From DATEHG01 sp035279705 (GTDB taxonomy: Bacteria; Gemmatimonadota; Gemmatimonadetes; Gemmatimonadales; GWC2-71-9): a DNA stretch of 64,000 nucleotides. Each line of letters starts with the position of its first letter. The first letter of the stretch is position 1. A program made the translations under genes and the position numbers. Positions 43,079 to 53,237 of the stretch are shown piece by piece. The stretch lies in NCBI GenBank assembly GCA_035279705.1, contig DATEHG010000011.1:1-64000 (forward strand), read 5' to 3'. The notes under the pieces are model-generated. The model was given only the letters and a program-made list of their open reading frames with translations, was not told where the DNA came from and did not search any database.

Positions 43079-43827
43079 GGCCTGACGGGAACTCCCTGCG
43101 ATCGGAGATACGCCCGGGCCTCGCCCAGCGAGGAGCCCCGGTCATGAAAGATGGAGGCGGCGAGGACACCGTGCGCGCCGGCGTCGAGCGCCGCGGCCAG
43201 GTCCGCCAGCGACCCGGCGCCGCCCGACGCGATGACCGGTATGGGCACCGCCGCGGCAACGGCACGGATGAGTGGCAGATCGTAGCCCTGCCGCGTGCCG
43301 TCGCGGTCCATCGAGGTGAGCAGGATCTCGCCGGCGCCTCGATCAGCCAGTTCCGCGCACCAGGTCACGGCCTCGAGCGGCGTGGGTTCCCTGCCGCCCG
43401 TGACCATCACCTGCCAGCCGGTCCCGTTGTGCCGCACATCCACGGCGGCAACCACGCACTGGCGGCCGAAGCTCTCCGCCAGGCGGGTGGCGAGGCCGGG
43501 ATCCCGGGCCAGCGCCGTGTTGACCGCAATCTTGTCGGCGCCGGCCCGAAGCACCTGGCCCGCATCCTCCACGGTGCGGATCCCGCCACCGACCGTGAAC
43601 GGGATGAACACCGCATCGGACACCCGGGACACCATCTCCAGCGTCGTCTGCCGTCCTTCATGACTCGCCGAGATGTCGAGGAAGACCAGTTCATCGGCGC
43701 CCTCGGCGTCATAGCGCCGCGCCTGCTCGACCGGGTCCCCCGCGTCACGCAGCTCCGTGAAGTGTACCCCTTTCACCACCCGTCCCCGGTCCACATCGAG
43801 GCAGGGGATGATCCGCCGGGCTAGCAT
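43075..43827 (-). CDS. hisF: imidazole glycerol phosphate synthase cyclase subunit
   Basis: A 250-residue TIM barrel forming IGP and AICAR from PRFAR using ammonia from HisH. Catalytic Asp residues lie in the N-terminal IIPCLDVDRGRVVKGVHF and in ILLTSMDRDGTRQGYDLPL; phosphate-binding loops are VGGGIRTVEDA and ASGGAGSLADL. It overlaps the upstream Nudix gene by 7 bases. hisA, which usually lies between hisH and hisF, is absent here. Confidence 0.97.
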   Translation of the reverse strand: MLARRIIPCLDVDRGRVVKGVHFTELRDAGDPVEQARRYDAEGADELVFLDISASHEGRQTTLEMVSRVSDAVFIPFTVGGGIRTVEDAGQVLRAGADKIAVNTALARDPGLATRLAESFGRQCVVAAVDVRHNGTGWQVMVTGGREPTPLEAVTWCAELADRGAGEILLTSMDRDGTRQGYDLPLIRAVAAAVPIPVIASGGAGSLADLAAALDAGAHGVLAASIFHDRGSSLGEARAYLRSQGVPVRP

Positions 43828-44288
43828 ATGCGCAGAACGTCTTCCAGTGGACCGGCGTTACCGCCGGCCAGCAGCACCGCGATATCGTCGAGCGCCCGGC
43901 GCTCGCGGGGCCAGGCCAGGCGGGCCGCCGCGTCGCCGAATGGCAACCAGGCCATGAGGTCGTGCTCCGGCCCCAGGACCGGCTCGGCCTCGGATTCGAT
44001 CAGGGCGGCAAATACGGGGATCAGGGCGATTTCATCCTGACGGTGGAGATAGAAACTTTCCACCCGGCTCAGGTTGTACAGGGCGATCGGCGCCAGTCCG
44101 GTTTCCTCCTGCAGCTCCCGCAGGGCGGCCTCGACGGGGCGTTCACCCGTTTCGATGCGGCCATGCACCGACTCCCAGCTGCCGGGGCAGCGGCCCCCCG
44201 CCGCGCGCCGCAGCGTCAGCAGTTCAAGTCCTGACGCCGTCCGGCGCACGGGGTACACATCCACCACCGATACCCGCACCCCGGTCAT
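43821..44288 (-). CDS. Nudix hydrolase inside the histidine operon
   Basis: A 155-residue enzyme with a perfect Nudix box, GRIETGERPVEAALRELQEETGL (G-x5-E-x7-R-E-U-x-E-E-x-G-U), about 46-68. ATG 44288 overlaps the hisH stop (ATGA); a GTG three codons earlier is less likely. It occupies the usual hisA position between hisH and hisF. A role in hydrolysing a nucleotide-type his intermediate such as phosphoribosyl-ATP is possible but unproven; general (d)NTP or alarmone hydrolysis is equally possible. Confidence 0.88.
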   Translation of the reverse strand: MTGVRVSVVDVYPVRRTASGLELLTLRRAAGGRCPGSWESVHGRIETGERPVEAALRELQEETGLAPIALYNLSRVESFYLHRQDEIALIPVFAALIESEAEPVLGPEHDLMAWLPFGDAAARLAWPRERRALDDIAVLLAGGNAGPLEDVLRIC

Positions 44289-44905
44289 GGCTGCCACTCC
44301 GCAAAGGCGGCCAGCAGGTCGAGGCCCGCCTGCTGTGATTTCTCGGGGTGGAACTGGACGCCGATGATATTGTCCCGCCCGACGATGGTGGAAAACCGGC
44401 CGCCGTAGTCCCCGGTCGCCAGGACGACGTTTTCACCGGTTCCGGCCGGGTGGTAGCTGTGAACGTGATAGTAGAATTGCGGTTCGCCGCAGAACAGCGG
44501 GCCCACGAGCGGGTGGCGTTCCCCCGATGCGGTCACCCGCACTTCGGCCCAGCCCACATGCGGCACCGGCATTCCCGCTTTGAAGTGCACCACGCGACCG
44601 GGCAGGATTCCCAGCCCCGGCACTCCCGGCGCTTCTTCACTCTCCTCGAAGAACAGCTGCTGGCCGAGGCAGATCCCGAGCAGGGGGCGGCCAGCGGCCG
44701 CCGCCGTACGGATCGCTTCGTCGAGCCCCCCCTCCCTCAGATTGCGGGCCGCCTGCTGGAAATGACCCACGCCGGGCACCAGCACGTGGGAGGCGCGCCG
44801 GACGACCGCCGGATCGGCGGTGAGCTCCGCGGCGTGGCCTCCCGCGGCGAGCGCCCGCACGACGCTTCGCAGATTGTTGACACCGCAATCCACCACGGCG
44901 ATCAC
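44285..44905 (-). CDS. hisH: imidazole glycerol phosphate synthase amidotransferase subunit
   Basis: A 206-residue class I glutamine amidotransferase. The nucleophile elbow is PLLGICLGQQLFFEESEE, with the His-Glu pair in GVQFHPEKSQQAG. The N-terminus MIAVVDCGVNNLRSVVRAL is typical. It supplies ammonia to HisF. Overlaps hisB by 4 bases upstream and the Nudix gene by 4 bases downstream. Confidence 0.97.
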   Translation of the reverse strand: MIAVVDCGVNNLRSVVRALAAGGHAAELTADPAVVRRASHVLVPGVGHFQQAARNLREGGLDEAIRTAAAAGRPLLGICLGQQLFFEESEEAPGVPGLGILPGRVVHFKAGMPVPHVGWAEVRVTASGERHPLVGPLFCGEPQFYYHVHSYHPAGTGENVVLATGDYGGRFSTIVGRDNIIGVQFHPEKSQQAGLDLLAAFAEWQP

Positions 44906-45492
44906 AGGCTGCCCTTGGTCGATGGCACGCCCTTGACCCGGGGATCAAGGTGAATGGCGTCCCCCAGCGCCCGGGCGAAGGCCTTGAACGCAGCCTCCAC
45001 GATGTGATGAGGATTCTCGCCGTGCAGCAGTTCCATGTGCACGGTCAGGCCCGCGGCCTGGATCAGCGCCCGGAAGAATTCAGGAGTCAGGAAGACGTCG
45101 TAGTCGCCCAGCATCTGCCAGCGCGGAATGTCGATCCGGTAGTGGAGGAAGGGACGCCCCGAGACATCGACGACCGCCGCCACCAGCGCTTCGTCCAGCG
45201 GCACCATGGCGTGACCGTAGCGGCGGATGCCTTCACGGTTGCCCAGCGCCTGCGCCACGGCCTGCCCCAGGACAATTCCGGTATCCTCCACCGTGTGGTG
45301 GCCGTCCACCCGCAGATCGCCCCGGGCTTCGATCTCGAGATCGAGCAGGGCATGCCGGGCCAGCGCCTCGAGCATGTGATCGAAGAACCCGATCCCGGTC
45401 TGGATCCGGCTCGACCCCGCACCGTCGAGCTCCACGACCACCCGGATATCGGTCTCGCCCGTTTTCCGGGCGACATCCGCGCGCCGGCTCAT
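44902..45492 (-). CDS. hisB: imidazoleglycerol-phosphate dehydratase
   Basis: A 196-residue monofunctional IGPD of standard length, removing water from IGP to give imidazole acetol phosphate. Metal-binding histidine clusters are IGFFDHMLEALARHALLDL, VDGHHTVEDTGIVLG and LHGENPHHIVEAAFKAFARAL. No phosphatase domain is fused. The ATG overlaps the hisC stop by 4 bases. Confidence 0.97.
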   Translation of the reverse strand: MSRRADVARKTGETDIRVVVELDGAGSSRIQTGIGFFDHMLEALARHALLDLEIEARGDLRVDGHHTVEDTGIVLGQAVAQALGNREGIRRYGHAMVPLDEALVAAVVDVSGRPFLHYRIDIPRWQMLGDYDVFLTPEFFRALIQAAGLTVHMELLHGENPHHIVEAAFKAFARALGDAIHLDPRVKGVPSTKGSL

Positions 45493-46595
45493 GAAGCCTC
45501 CCGCTGTTCAGTAAGCAGGATGGTCCGCAGCGCCGAATGCACCGCGTCCATGTCCTCCCGTGTGCCGATCGAGATCCGCAGGCATTCCTCGAGCGCCCCC
45601 GGTCCCGAGATGTCCCGGACCAGGATGCCGAATTCGCCGTGCAGGCGGGCAAATACCTGGCGGGCCGGGACGGCGCGGCAGCGGATCACGAAGAAGTTGG
45701 CCTGGCTGGGGTAGACCTCGAGTCCCGGCAGGGCCCGCAGCGCGTGCAGCATCCGCTCGCGCTCCGCGACAATCACGGCCACACGCTGTTCGAGTTCGGC
45801 GGTGTCGGCCAGGATTTCCTCCGCCGCCGCCAGCGTGATGGCGTTCACGTTGTACGGCAGCTTGGCCTTGGCCACCTCCGCGATGACGGCGGGATGGGCA
45901 AGCGCATAGCCGAACCGCAGCCCGGCGAGTCCCATCGCCTTGGAAAACGTCCGCAGCACGATCACCCGGGACGACTGCGCCAGGAGCGGCACCGCCGTCG
46001 GCCCCCCGAATTCCTGGTAGGCCTCGTCACAGACCACCATCGCCCGGGTTTCGGCCAGGAAGCGCTCGACGGCGAGTGCGGGCAGCGCCGAACCGGTTGG
46101 ATTGTTGGGGGAATTGAGGACGACGAGCCGGGCGTCGGTTTCCCGCGCCCGGGCCACCATCGCGTCGATGTCATAGCTGAACCCCGGGCCCAGCGGCACC
46201 GGCACGTAGTGACCGCCGAGTACGGCCGTCAGCAGGCGATAAAGCGCGAAAGTGGGGGCCGGGGCCACCACCGCCGTGCCGGGACCGAGCGTGACTGCGA
46301 GGACCGCCTGGATCAGTTCATTGGAGCCGTTCCCCGTCAGCACTCCCTCTCCGACCCAGCCGTGGCGGGCCGCCAGGCGCTCCTGCAGCGCCGCGGGCAG
46401 GAAGGCCGGGTAGCGGTGCCACGGCAGGGCCGCCGCACGGCCGAGAATCCTGGCCTTGAGAGCCTCGGGAAGATCCAGCGGGCTTTCGTTCTGGTTGAGC
46501 TTGCGGGGAGCGCTCAGTGCGGCGAGGGAGTACGCGGCCTGGGCACGGACGGCAGGTTTGACCAGCGCGAGGCCGGCTGAGGCATCGGGCAGCAT
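45489..46595 (-). CDS. hisC: histidinol-phosphate aminotransferase
   Basis: A 368-residue fold-type I PLP enzyme. KLNQNESPLDLPEALK, NSPNNPTGSALP, VCDEAYQEFGG and the PLP lysine in LRTFSKAMGLAGLRFGYAL are classical HisC motifs, with the phosphate-binding Arg in LRISIGTRED near the end. ATG 46595 is 13 bp downstream of the pilB-REC stop, so the his genes may be on the same transcript. Confidence 0.94.
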   Translation of the reverse strand: MLPDASAGLALVKPAVRAQAAYSLAALSAPRKLNQNESPLDLPEALKARILGRAAALPWHRYPAFLPAALQERLAARHGWVGEGVLTGNGSNELIQAVLAVTLGPGTAVVAPAPTFALYRLLTAVLGGHYVPVPLGPGFSYDIDAMVARARETDARLVVLNSPNNPTGSALPALAVERFLAETRAMVVCDEAYQEFGGPTAVPLLAQSSRVIVLRTFSKAMGLAGLRFGYALAHPAVIAEVAKAKLPYNVNAITLAAAEEILADTAELEQRVAVIVAERERMLHALRALPGLEVYPSQANFFVIRCRAVPARQVFARLHGEFGILVRDISGPGALEECLRISIGTREDMDAVHSALRTILLTEQREAS

Positions 46596-46608
46596 GGGGC
46601 GCCGCGGT

Positions 46609-48906
46609 TCAGCTCTTGCGCCGGGCCAGCACCGCCTCGAGCCGGGCCGAGAGAGCGCGGGCCCGGAACGGTTTGGTGAGGAAATCGTTGGCGCCCAGCT
46701 CGAAGACCCGCACTTCGTTGTCCTCGTCGCCCTTGGCGGTCAATACGATGATCGGGACATTGCGGGTGGCCGGGCGGCTGCGGAGCTTGCCCAGCACGGT
46801 GTAGCCGTCCATGCCGGGCAGATTGAGGTCGAGCACGATCACGTCCGGCGCCCGACGGTCCACTTCGTCCAGCGCCTCCATGCCGTCCCGCGCTTCGGCC
46901 ACGGTGTACCCTTCGCGCTCCAGCAGATCCTTCATGACCCGGCGGAGCGTATCCTCGTCATCCACGAGGAGCACGGTCGCATCCCGGATGCCTCCCGATA
47001 CGGCCGAGTCGTCCAGCAGCTCGAAGGCGGAGGTGAGGTCGACCTCGGGACGGGTGGGCGCCGCCTGCGGCATCGGCAGGGCGAACTGCCCGGAGATCAG
47101 CTGCATGAGCCCCGGCGGCATGGCCATGGGTGGCTGCGATAGCGGTGGAGCCTGAGGCGTGACCGGCGAGGACGGCACCGCGGAAGGAACTGACACGGCG
47201 GCCTCCGTCGACGGCGGCTCGACCACGCGCAGCAGTTCCTCGACGCTCGTCTCACCCTGGAGGACGTGCGCCAGCCCGCTCTCGAACAGCGACAGCATCC
47301 CGTTCACCCGCGCCGCCTCGGCGATCTTGTCCGCCGTGGCGCCGGCACCGATCCGCCGCTCCAGCTCGGGGTTCATCTTCAGCACTTCCACGATGCTGAA
47401 ACGCCCGCGATAGCCGGTCATGGCGCAGTCGGGGCAGCCGACCGCCTTGTAGAAGGTGATGCCGTCGGGCATCCACTTCTTCATCCGGTCGGGAAAGACA
47501 TGGTCGGGGCCGCAGACTTCACGGCAGTTGGGGCAGAGGCGCCGCAGCAGCCGCTGCGCGACCACGCCGCGCAGCGCCGAGGCGATCTTGTAGGCCTCCA
47601 TGCCCATATCGACGAGGCGGGTGACTGCATTGGCCGCGTCGTTGGTGTGCAGCGTGGAGAGCACCAGGTGGCCCGTGAGCGAGGCCTGCACCGCGATCTG
47701 GGCCGTTTCCTGGTCGCGGATTTCGCCGACCAGCACGACGTCGGGGTCCTGTCGCAGGATCGAGCGCAGCGCGGCGGAAAAGGTCAGCCCGGCCTTCTCG
47801 TGGACCTGGACCTGCACGATGCCCTTGCCCAGCCTGAACTCGACCGGGTCTTCCACCGTCACGATATTCACCCCCTCGTTCTGCACCATGCGCAGGCACG
47901 AGTAGAGCGTCGTCGTCTTGCCCGAGCCGGTGGGCCCGGTGACCAGGATGATGCCTTCCTTGTTGCTGAGCAGGTTCTGGATGGTGGTCTGCTCGCTGGT
48001 CGAAAGCCCCAGTGTCTGCAGCGACAGGACCGTCGCCTTGGCATTGAGAATCCGGATGACGACCTTCTCGCCGTGCGTGGCGGGGAGGGTCGAGACGCGC
48101 AGATCCACGGGCGAGCCGTTGACGGCCACCCGGGCGCGGCCGTCCTGCGGCCGCAGCCGGTCGGCGATATCCAGCCCCGACATGATCTTGATGCGGGAGA
48201 TCAGCGGAGCGCCCGCCGAGCGCGGAATGTTCATCACCTGGCGCAGCACACCGTCGATGCGGTAGCGGACGACGACGCCCCCTTCCCCCGGCTCCACGTG
48301 AATGTCGGACGCGCGGCTGATGATGCCGTCCGAGAGCATGAGATCGACCAGCCGGACGACGGGAGGCTGGTTGGCCTGGTCGGGGCTGGCGCCGAGGTCC
48401 GCGCCCGGGTCATCGTCGGAGAGCTGGGTGACTTCCGCGCCGCCCGAATCGAGGTTGCCCAGCAGCTGCGAGACCATTTCGGCGCCGGTGCGATACAGAT
48501 CCTCGAGGCGCTCCTTGATCTTCCCCGGGCCGGCCAGGAAAATCCGGACTTCCCGCCCGGTGGCAAAGGCGAGGCCCTTCTCGGCGTCGATGTCGAACGG
48601 ATTCGAGGTCGCCACCTCGAGGTAGGAATCGGTGATCCGGATGGGCATCACGTTGAACCGGCGCGCCAGCTGCTCCGGCACCGAGTCCTTCACTTTCGGA
48701 TCCACCAGCTGGAAATCGGCGACCGGGAACCGGAATCGGGCCGCCGCGGCCTGCAGGATCTGATCCTCCGTGGCGTGGCGCGCTTCGACCAGCTTGGCCC
48801 AGAGACTGACTGGCGTGCTCGATTCCTCCTGGCGCAGCTTCGCCAGGGCGCCCTCGGGCACCATCTTCTCGATAATGGGAATGATCCAGTCGTCGGTGAA
48901 GCGCAT
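46609..48906 (-). CDS. pilB: PilB/GspE-type assembly ATPase fused to a C-terminal receiver domain
   Basis: A 765-residue protein. The MshEN/GspE N-terminal domain spans about 40-145 and the ATPase core about 180-560. Walker A is GPTGSGKTTTLYS (324-336), the Asp box ITVEDPVEF-type (TVEDPVEFRLG), Walker B VLVGEIRDQETA and the His box LSTLHTNDA. Zinc cysteines are C458, C461 and C491, C494. A Pro-rich linker (about 562-640) leads to a full receiver domain (643-765) with D693 in VIVLDLNLPGMDG and K in LTKPF. It powers type IV pilus or type II secretion assembly. The fused receiver suggests phosphorylation control. Confidence 0.92.
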   Translation of the reverse strand: MRFTDDWIIPIIEKMVPEGALAKLRQEESSTPVSLWAKLVEARHATEDQILQAAAARFRFPVADFQLVDPKVKDSVPEQLARRFNVMPIRITDSYLEVATSNPFDIDAEKGLAFATGREVRIFLAGPGKIKERLEDLYRTGAEMVSQLLGNLDSGGAEVTQLSDDDPGADLGASPDQANQPPVVRLVDLMLSDGIISRASDIHVEPGEGGVVVRYRIDGVLRQVMNIPRSAGAPLISRIKIMSGLDIADRLRPQDGRARVAVNGSPVDLRVSTLPATHGEKVVIRILNAKATVLSLQTLGLSTSEQTTIQNLLSNKEGIILVTGPTGSGKTTTLYSCLRMVQNEGVNIVTVEDPVEFRLGKGIVQVQVHEKAGLTFSAALRSILRQDPDVVLVGEIRDQETAQIAVQASLTGHLVLSTLHTNDAANAVTRLVDMGMEAYKIASALRGVVAQRLLRRLCPNCREVCGPDHVFPDRMKKWMPDGITFYKAVGCPDCAMTGYRGRFSIVEVLKMNPELERRIGAGATADKIAEAARVNGMLSLFESGLAHVLQGETSVEELLRVVEPPSTEAAVSVPSAVPSSPVTPQAPPLSQPPMAMPPGLMQLISGQFALPMPQAAPTRPEVDLTSAFELLDDSAVSGGIRDATVLLVDDEDTLRRVMKDLLEREGYTVAEARDGMEALDEVDRRAPDVIVLDLNLPGMDGYTVLGKLRSRPATRNVPIIVLTAKGDEDNEVRVFELGANDFLTKPFRARALSARLEAVLARRKS

Positions 48907-48933
48907 CAGGGCCTGGTTCTGCAGGTGCGCGAA

Positions 48934-48962
48934 AGCTAAGCCGTTCCGGTAATTGGAGTAAG
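48934..48962 (-). promoter_or_regulatory. candidate promoter for pilB-his run
   Basis: On the minus strand CTTACT (48962-48957) and TTAGCT (48939-48934) are separated by 17 bp, ending 27 bases before the pilB ATG. A near-identical pair (CTTACC-17-TTAGCT) precedes glmM. Pattern evidence only. Confidence 0.35.
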
Positions 48963-48964
48963 GC

Positions 48965-51013
48965 CTACAGGACGGGCCACCAGTCGGGCCGGAAATCGAA
49001 GCTCACGCCCACCTCGCCCGATCGCAGGCTCACCCCCGCTTCGACGCGGAGCAGCTGCATCAGGAAGTCCACCGCGACGCCGGCTACCGGCCGCACTCCA
49101 GCGGAGGGTTGCCAGGGAGCGCCGGTGACGTCTCCCCCAGCCCAGCCCGCCGCCACGAACGGAGCCACCGCCATCCCCCGTCCGCTCTCGGCCCATACCC
49201 CGAGTGGCAGCGGCGGACCGGCGAACGTGAAGCGCCAGTCGACTCGCGCGAGCGCGGCCGTTCTGCCGCCCCAGGTCCGGAAGTCCTCCCCCGGGAGAGT
49301 GCCGCGTCCGCCAAGCGCGAAGCTGCGCCACGCGGGAAGCGACGCCGTGCCCGCACCACCATACAGGGACCCCACCAGCACGCCGGGGCCAGCGGGAACC
49401 CGGCCCGAAAGGGAGAGCCGGACCCGCGCATAGCTGGCGTCCCCGGTGGCGCCCTCCAAGGCAAGCTCGCCATTCCAGTCGCGGCGGACATCGGCCGCGG
49501 CCACCCGTCTCAGCGAGAGTCGCAGCACGCCGAATGATCCCGCCCCCAGCGCCGGATTCGGACGGTACTCGTTCCGCGCCGGGACGGCGGCAGTGGCCAG
49601 CGACGCCGACCGCTCGTACGCCACTGCCGTGGTCACACTGGCTCGCCGGCCGGCGGGAAACTGATGCTCGAGACTCACCCGATCGAGGCGCAGGTAGTCG
49701 CCGAAATCGTCGCCCCACTCCTGGGCCGAAAAGCTGTTCACGAGGCGGGAGGCGGCGGGAAGATCGCTGAAGTCGACGACGCTGCGGCTGCCCTCGAGCG
49801 TGGTAATCGATCCCCCCCAGTGGTGTTCCAGGCGGAGCCCGCCGGTCAGCAGGTCGGCGTCGGTGGCGTACCCGGCCCTCGGCTTGAGGCGCCACGCTCC
49901 CGAGCCGAAGGAGACACCGAGTCCAGCCGTCAGTCCCTCGACGCGGTTGACGTGGATCAGGTCGCTGATGCCGTCGAGTCCGAGGCGGGTGGGCCGGACC
50001 CGCTCCATCATGCCTCGGCCCGCGACCCTGGCCACCTCGCCGCGAAGTCGCGAGAGATCGTCCTCGCCGACGGGCGGTGCCTCGCTCAGGACCTCGTCCG
50101 CCAGCGGCCGATCCCAGGTGCCGCCGGAATCCGCCGGGTGACGGAGTCCGCCGATGGCGGGACCGGCGAAGAGGCGCGGGGGCAGTGCAGGATTGAACTC
50201 GTAGTCACCGATCTCCCACCGGCCGCGGATGATGCTGGTGGCCGGAAAGTCGAGCCACGATACCCGGCGCCGAATCTCGATGACCTGGCGGACCGGCAGC
50301 CACCAGCGGGCCTCGAGCAGGGCGTTCTCCAGTTCCACGGTGATGTCGGCCAGCTGGGCGTCGAGGTAGGATGCCGGAGTGAAACCGAACCGGAACCGCA
50401 CCACCGCCGCCGTCGTGGTGTCCACATACAGGGTACCGACGACGCCCGGCAGCGAGGAGTCACGCGGCCTGACTTCGAGGGCGCGGACCGTGACGCGGGC
50501 CTGTTCCATTGCCAGGGTGACCGACTCTCCCAGCGCAAAATCGTAGCGCTGCCTCCCCTCGGCCGAGAGCGGATGGGGCACGTCCCGGACTTCGTCCCCC
50601 TCGCCGATGATGATTCTCGGTCCGAAGTCGTTGGTGACGATGCCGAGGTGATCGCGGTGGTAGCGGATGTCGGTGGGGAGCCAGCGGCCGTCGCGCCAGG
50701 CCCGGATGATCTGCTTGCTCTGGCCGGGGGAGCGCCAATACACTTCGACCGCCAGCTGATCGGCCTTGACCAGACGCGGCGGCTCGGCACCCAGCTGCGC
50801 CAGGAACAGGACGAACCCGCTGGCCTGCGCGTGGTAGGCCTCGAGCCCGGTATCCGGGCGATCAACCAGGCGACGGTCGCGGGCTCGTTCGGCCAGGGCC
50901 AGCGCCTCAGGGCTGTTCCACCGCTCCTGCGCGGCGAGCAGCCTCGGTCCCTGCAGTCCCACGATCAGCGCCGCGCCGGCCCAACGGCGCCACTTCAAAC
51001 CCCGGCACGGCAT
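48965..51013 (-). CDS. large outer-membrane barrel protein, unknown function
   Basis: A 682-residue protein with a signal peptide (GLKWRRWAGAALIVGLQGPRLLAAQ). Residues about 30-330 form a soluble, strand-rich region, and about 350-682 a beta-barrel with alternating patterns and an aromatic end (VGVSFDFRPDWW). FALGGRGTLPGEDFRTWGGR near 600 recalls the LGG-x-x-x-x-RGY loop of Omp85 proteins but lacks the RGY core, so I only call it barrel-like. The ATG (51011-51013) overlaps by two bases the ATG of the divergent lipoprotein gene at 51012. Confidence 0.75.
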   Translation of the reverse strand: MPCRGLKWRRWAGAALIVGLQGPRLLAAQERWNSPEALALAERARDRRLVDRPDTGLEAYHAQASGFVLFLAQLGAEPPRLVKADQLAVEVYWRSPGQSKQIIRAWRDGRWLPTDIRYHRDHLGIVTNDFGPRIIIGEGDEVRDVPHPLSAEGRQRYDFALGESVTLAMEQARVTVRALEVRPRDSSLPGVVGTLYVDTTTAAVVRFRFGFTPASYLDAQLADITVELENALLEARWWLPVRQVIEIRRRVSWLDFPATSIIRGRWEIGDYEFNPALPPRLFAGPAIGGLRHPADSGGTWDRPLADEVLSEAPPVGEDDLSRLRGEVARVAGRGMMERVRPTRLGLDGISDLIHVNRVEGLTAGLGVSFGSGAWRLKPRAGYATDADLLTGGLRLEHHWGGSITTLEGSRSVVDFSDLPAASRLVNSFSAQEWGDDFGDYLRLDRVSLEHQFPAGRRASVTTAVAYERSASLATAAVPARNEYRPNPALGAGSFGVLRLSLRRVAAADVRRDWNGELALEGATGDASYARVRLSLSGRVPAGPGVLVGSLYGGAGTASLPAWRSFALGGRGTLPGEDFRTWGGRTAALARVDWRFTFAGPPLPLGVWAESGRGMAVAPFVAAGWAGGDVTGAPWQPSAGVRPVAGVAVDFLMQLLRVEAGVSLRSGEVGVSFDFRPDWWPVL

Positions 51014-51605
51014 GCGTCGCGTAGTCCGCCCCTCTGGCTGGTTGATGCTGTTCGCGGCCGCCGGCTGCGGCGGGTCCTCGAAATCGGCCGCCACTCCCGA
51101 AGGACCACCCCCGGTGCAGGTGGTCCAGGTCGCGCCGCTCACCGACCTGTTCGTGCTGGAACTGGACGGGGCGCCGCCGCTGGATACCGCCGTGGCCCTC
51201 AAGCCCGGCGTGGCCCGCACCGTGATTGTACGGCACGCCCCGCCCGACAACAACACATTCGCCGAGCTCTCCTTCCCCGCCTCGGTGTTCGCGGCCGACT
51301 CGGGCCGGGATTCGGTCCGCCTGGTGGTGCGGCCGCGGCCCGGAGTGTACGGCCTCACGCTCGAGAGCGACACGCCATTGGGACCCGGCGCCCGCATCAC
51401 GTTCAAGTACCCGGTCCACTTCCAGGCGCCGCAGGCGGCCACCGCGCGCTATGGCGGGGCGCTGGCGTTCGAGCGGGCGCTCATGGTGGCCGTCGAGCAG
51501 GAGGAGGGCCGCTACGGCCTGCTGGCCTCGACGCGTCCCGCCTCGGATAATCTCTCCGGACCGATGCCGCGGGCAGGAACCTACCTGGCCGTGGCTCCCC
51601 GATGA
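51012..51605 (+). CDS. lipoprotein of unknown function
   Basis: A 197-residue predicted lipoprotein: RRVVRPSGWLMLFAAAGCGG with lipobox FAAAGC. The mature part is a probable beta-sandwich (VVQVAPLTDLFVLELDGAPPL, RTVIVRHAPPDNNTFAELSFP, VRLVVRPRPGVYGLTLESD). The start ATG 51012 overlaps the start of the divergent barrel gene; an internal ATG at 51045 would still keep the lipobox but gives a very short signal. It precedes trpE by 16 bp. Confidence 0.7.
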   Translation: MRRVVRPSGWLMLFAAAGCGGSSKSAATPEGPPPVQVVQVAPLTDLFVLELDGAPPLDTAVALKPGVARTVIVRHAPPDNNTFAELSFPASVFAADSGRDSVRLVVRPRPGVYGLTLESDTPLGPGARITFKYPVHFQAPQAATARYGGALAFERALMVAVEQEEGRYGLLASTRPASDNLSGPMPRAGTYLAVAPR

Positions 51606-51621
51606 CCACGAACCCGACCTG

Positions 51622-53112
<1,491 letters not shown>

Positions 53113-53130
53113 AGGATGGGACGATGTTGG

Positions 53131-53177
53131 GATGGGGGGATGTGACACCTGGTGCTGCCTGAGTACATCCCCCCATC
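53131..53177. repeat. 13-bp perfect inverted repeat downstream of trpE
   Basis: GATGGGGGGATGT (53131-53143) is perfectly complementary to ACATCCCCCCATC (53165-53177) with a 21-nt loop. There is no T tract. The core ATGGGGGGATGT recurs at 54834-54845 beyond the next gene, so the adenylate cyclase gene is bracketed by the same word. Confidence 0.85.
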
Positions 53178-53193
53178 GTCTATCCCCCCATCA

Positions 53194-53225
53194 CTGCCCC
53201 CCTGCCCCCCTGCCCCGCTGCCCCC
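53194..53225 (-). repeat. four 8-bp units, GGGCAG-core family
   Basis: CTGCCCCC, CTGCCCCC, CTGCCCCG, CTGCCCCC in exact 8-bp phase; on the minus strand the unit is GGGGGCAG. It ends 12 bp before the cyclase ATG. Same family as 22342-22421. Confidence 0.85.
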
Positions 53226-53237
53226 CATACTTCAGCC

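Noticed and set aside
47266..48939. 557-residue plus-strand open frame opposite pilB
   Set aside because: Antisense shadow of a clearly coding ATPase; low-complexity His/Arg/Asp-rich translation.
48965..51013. Calling the large barrel BamA/Omp85
   Set aside because: The LGG-like loop lacks RGY and no POTRA pattern is evident, so only a general barrel call is justified.
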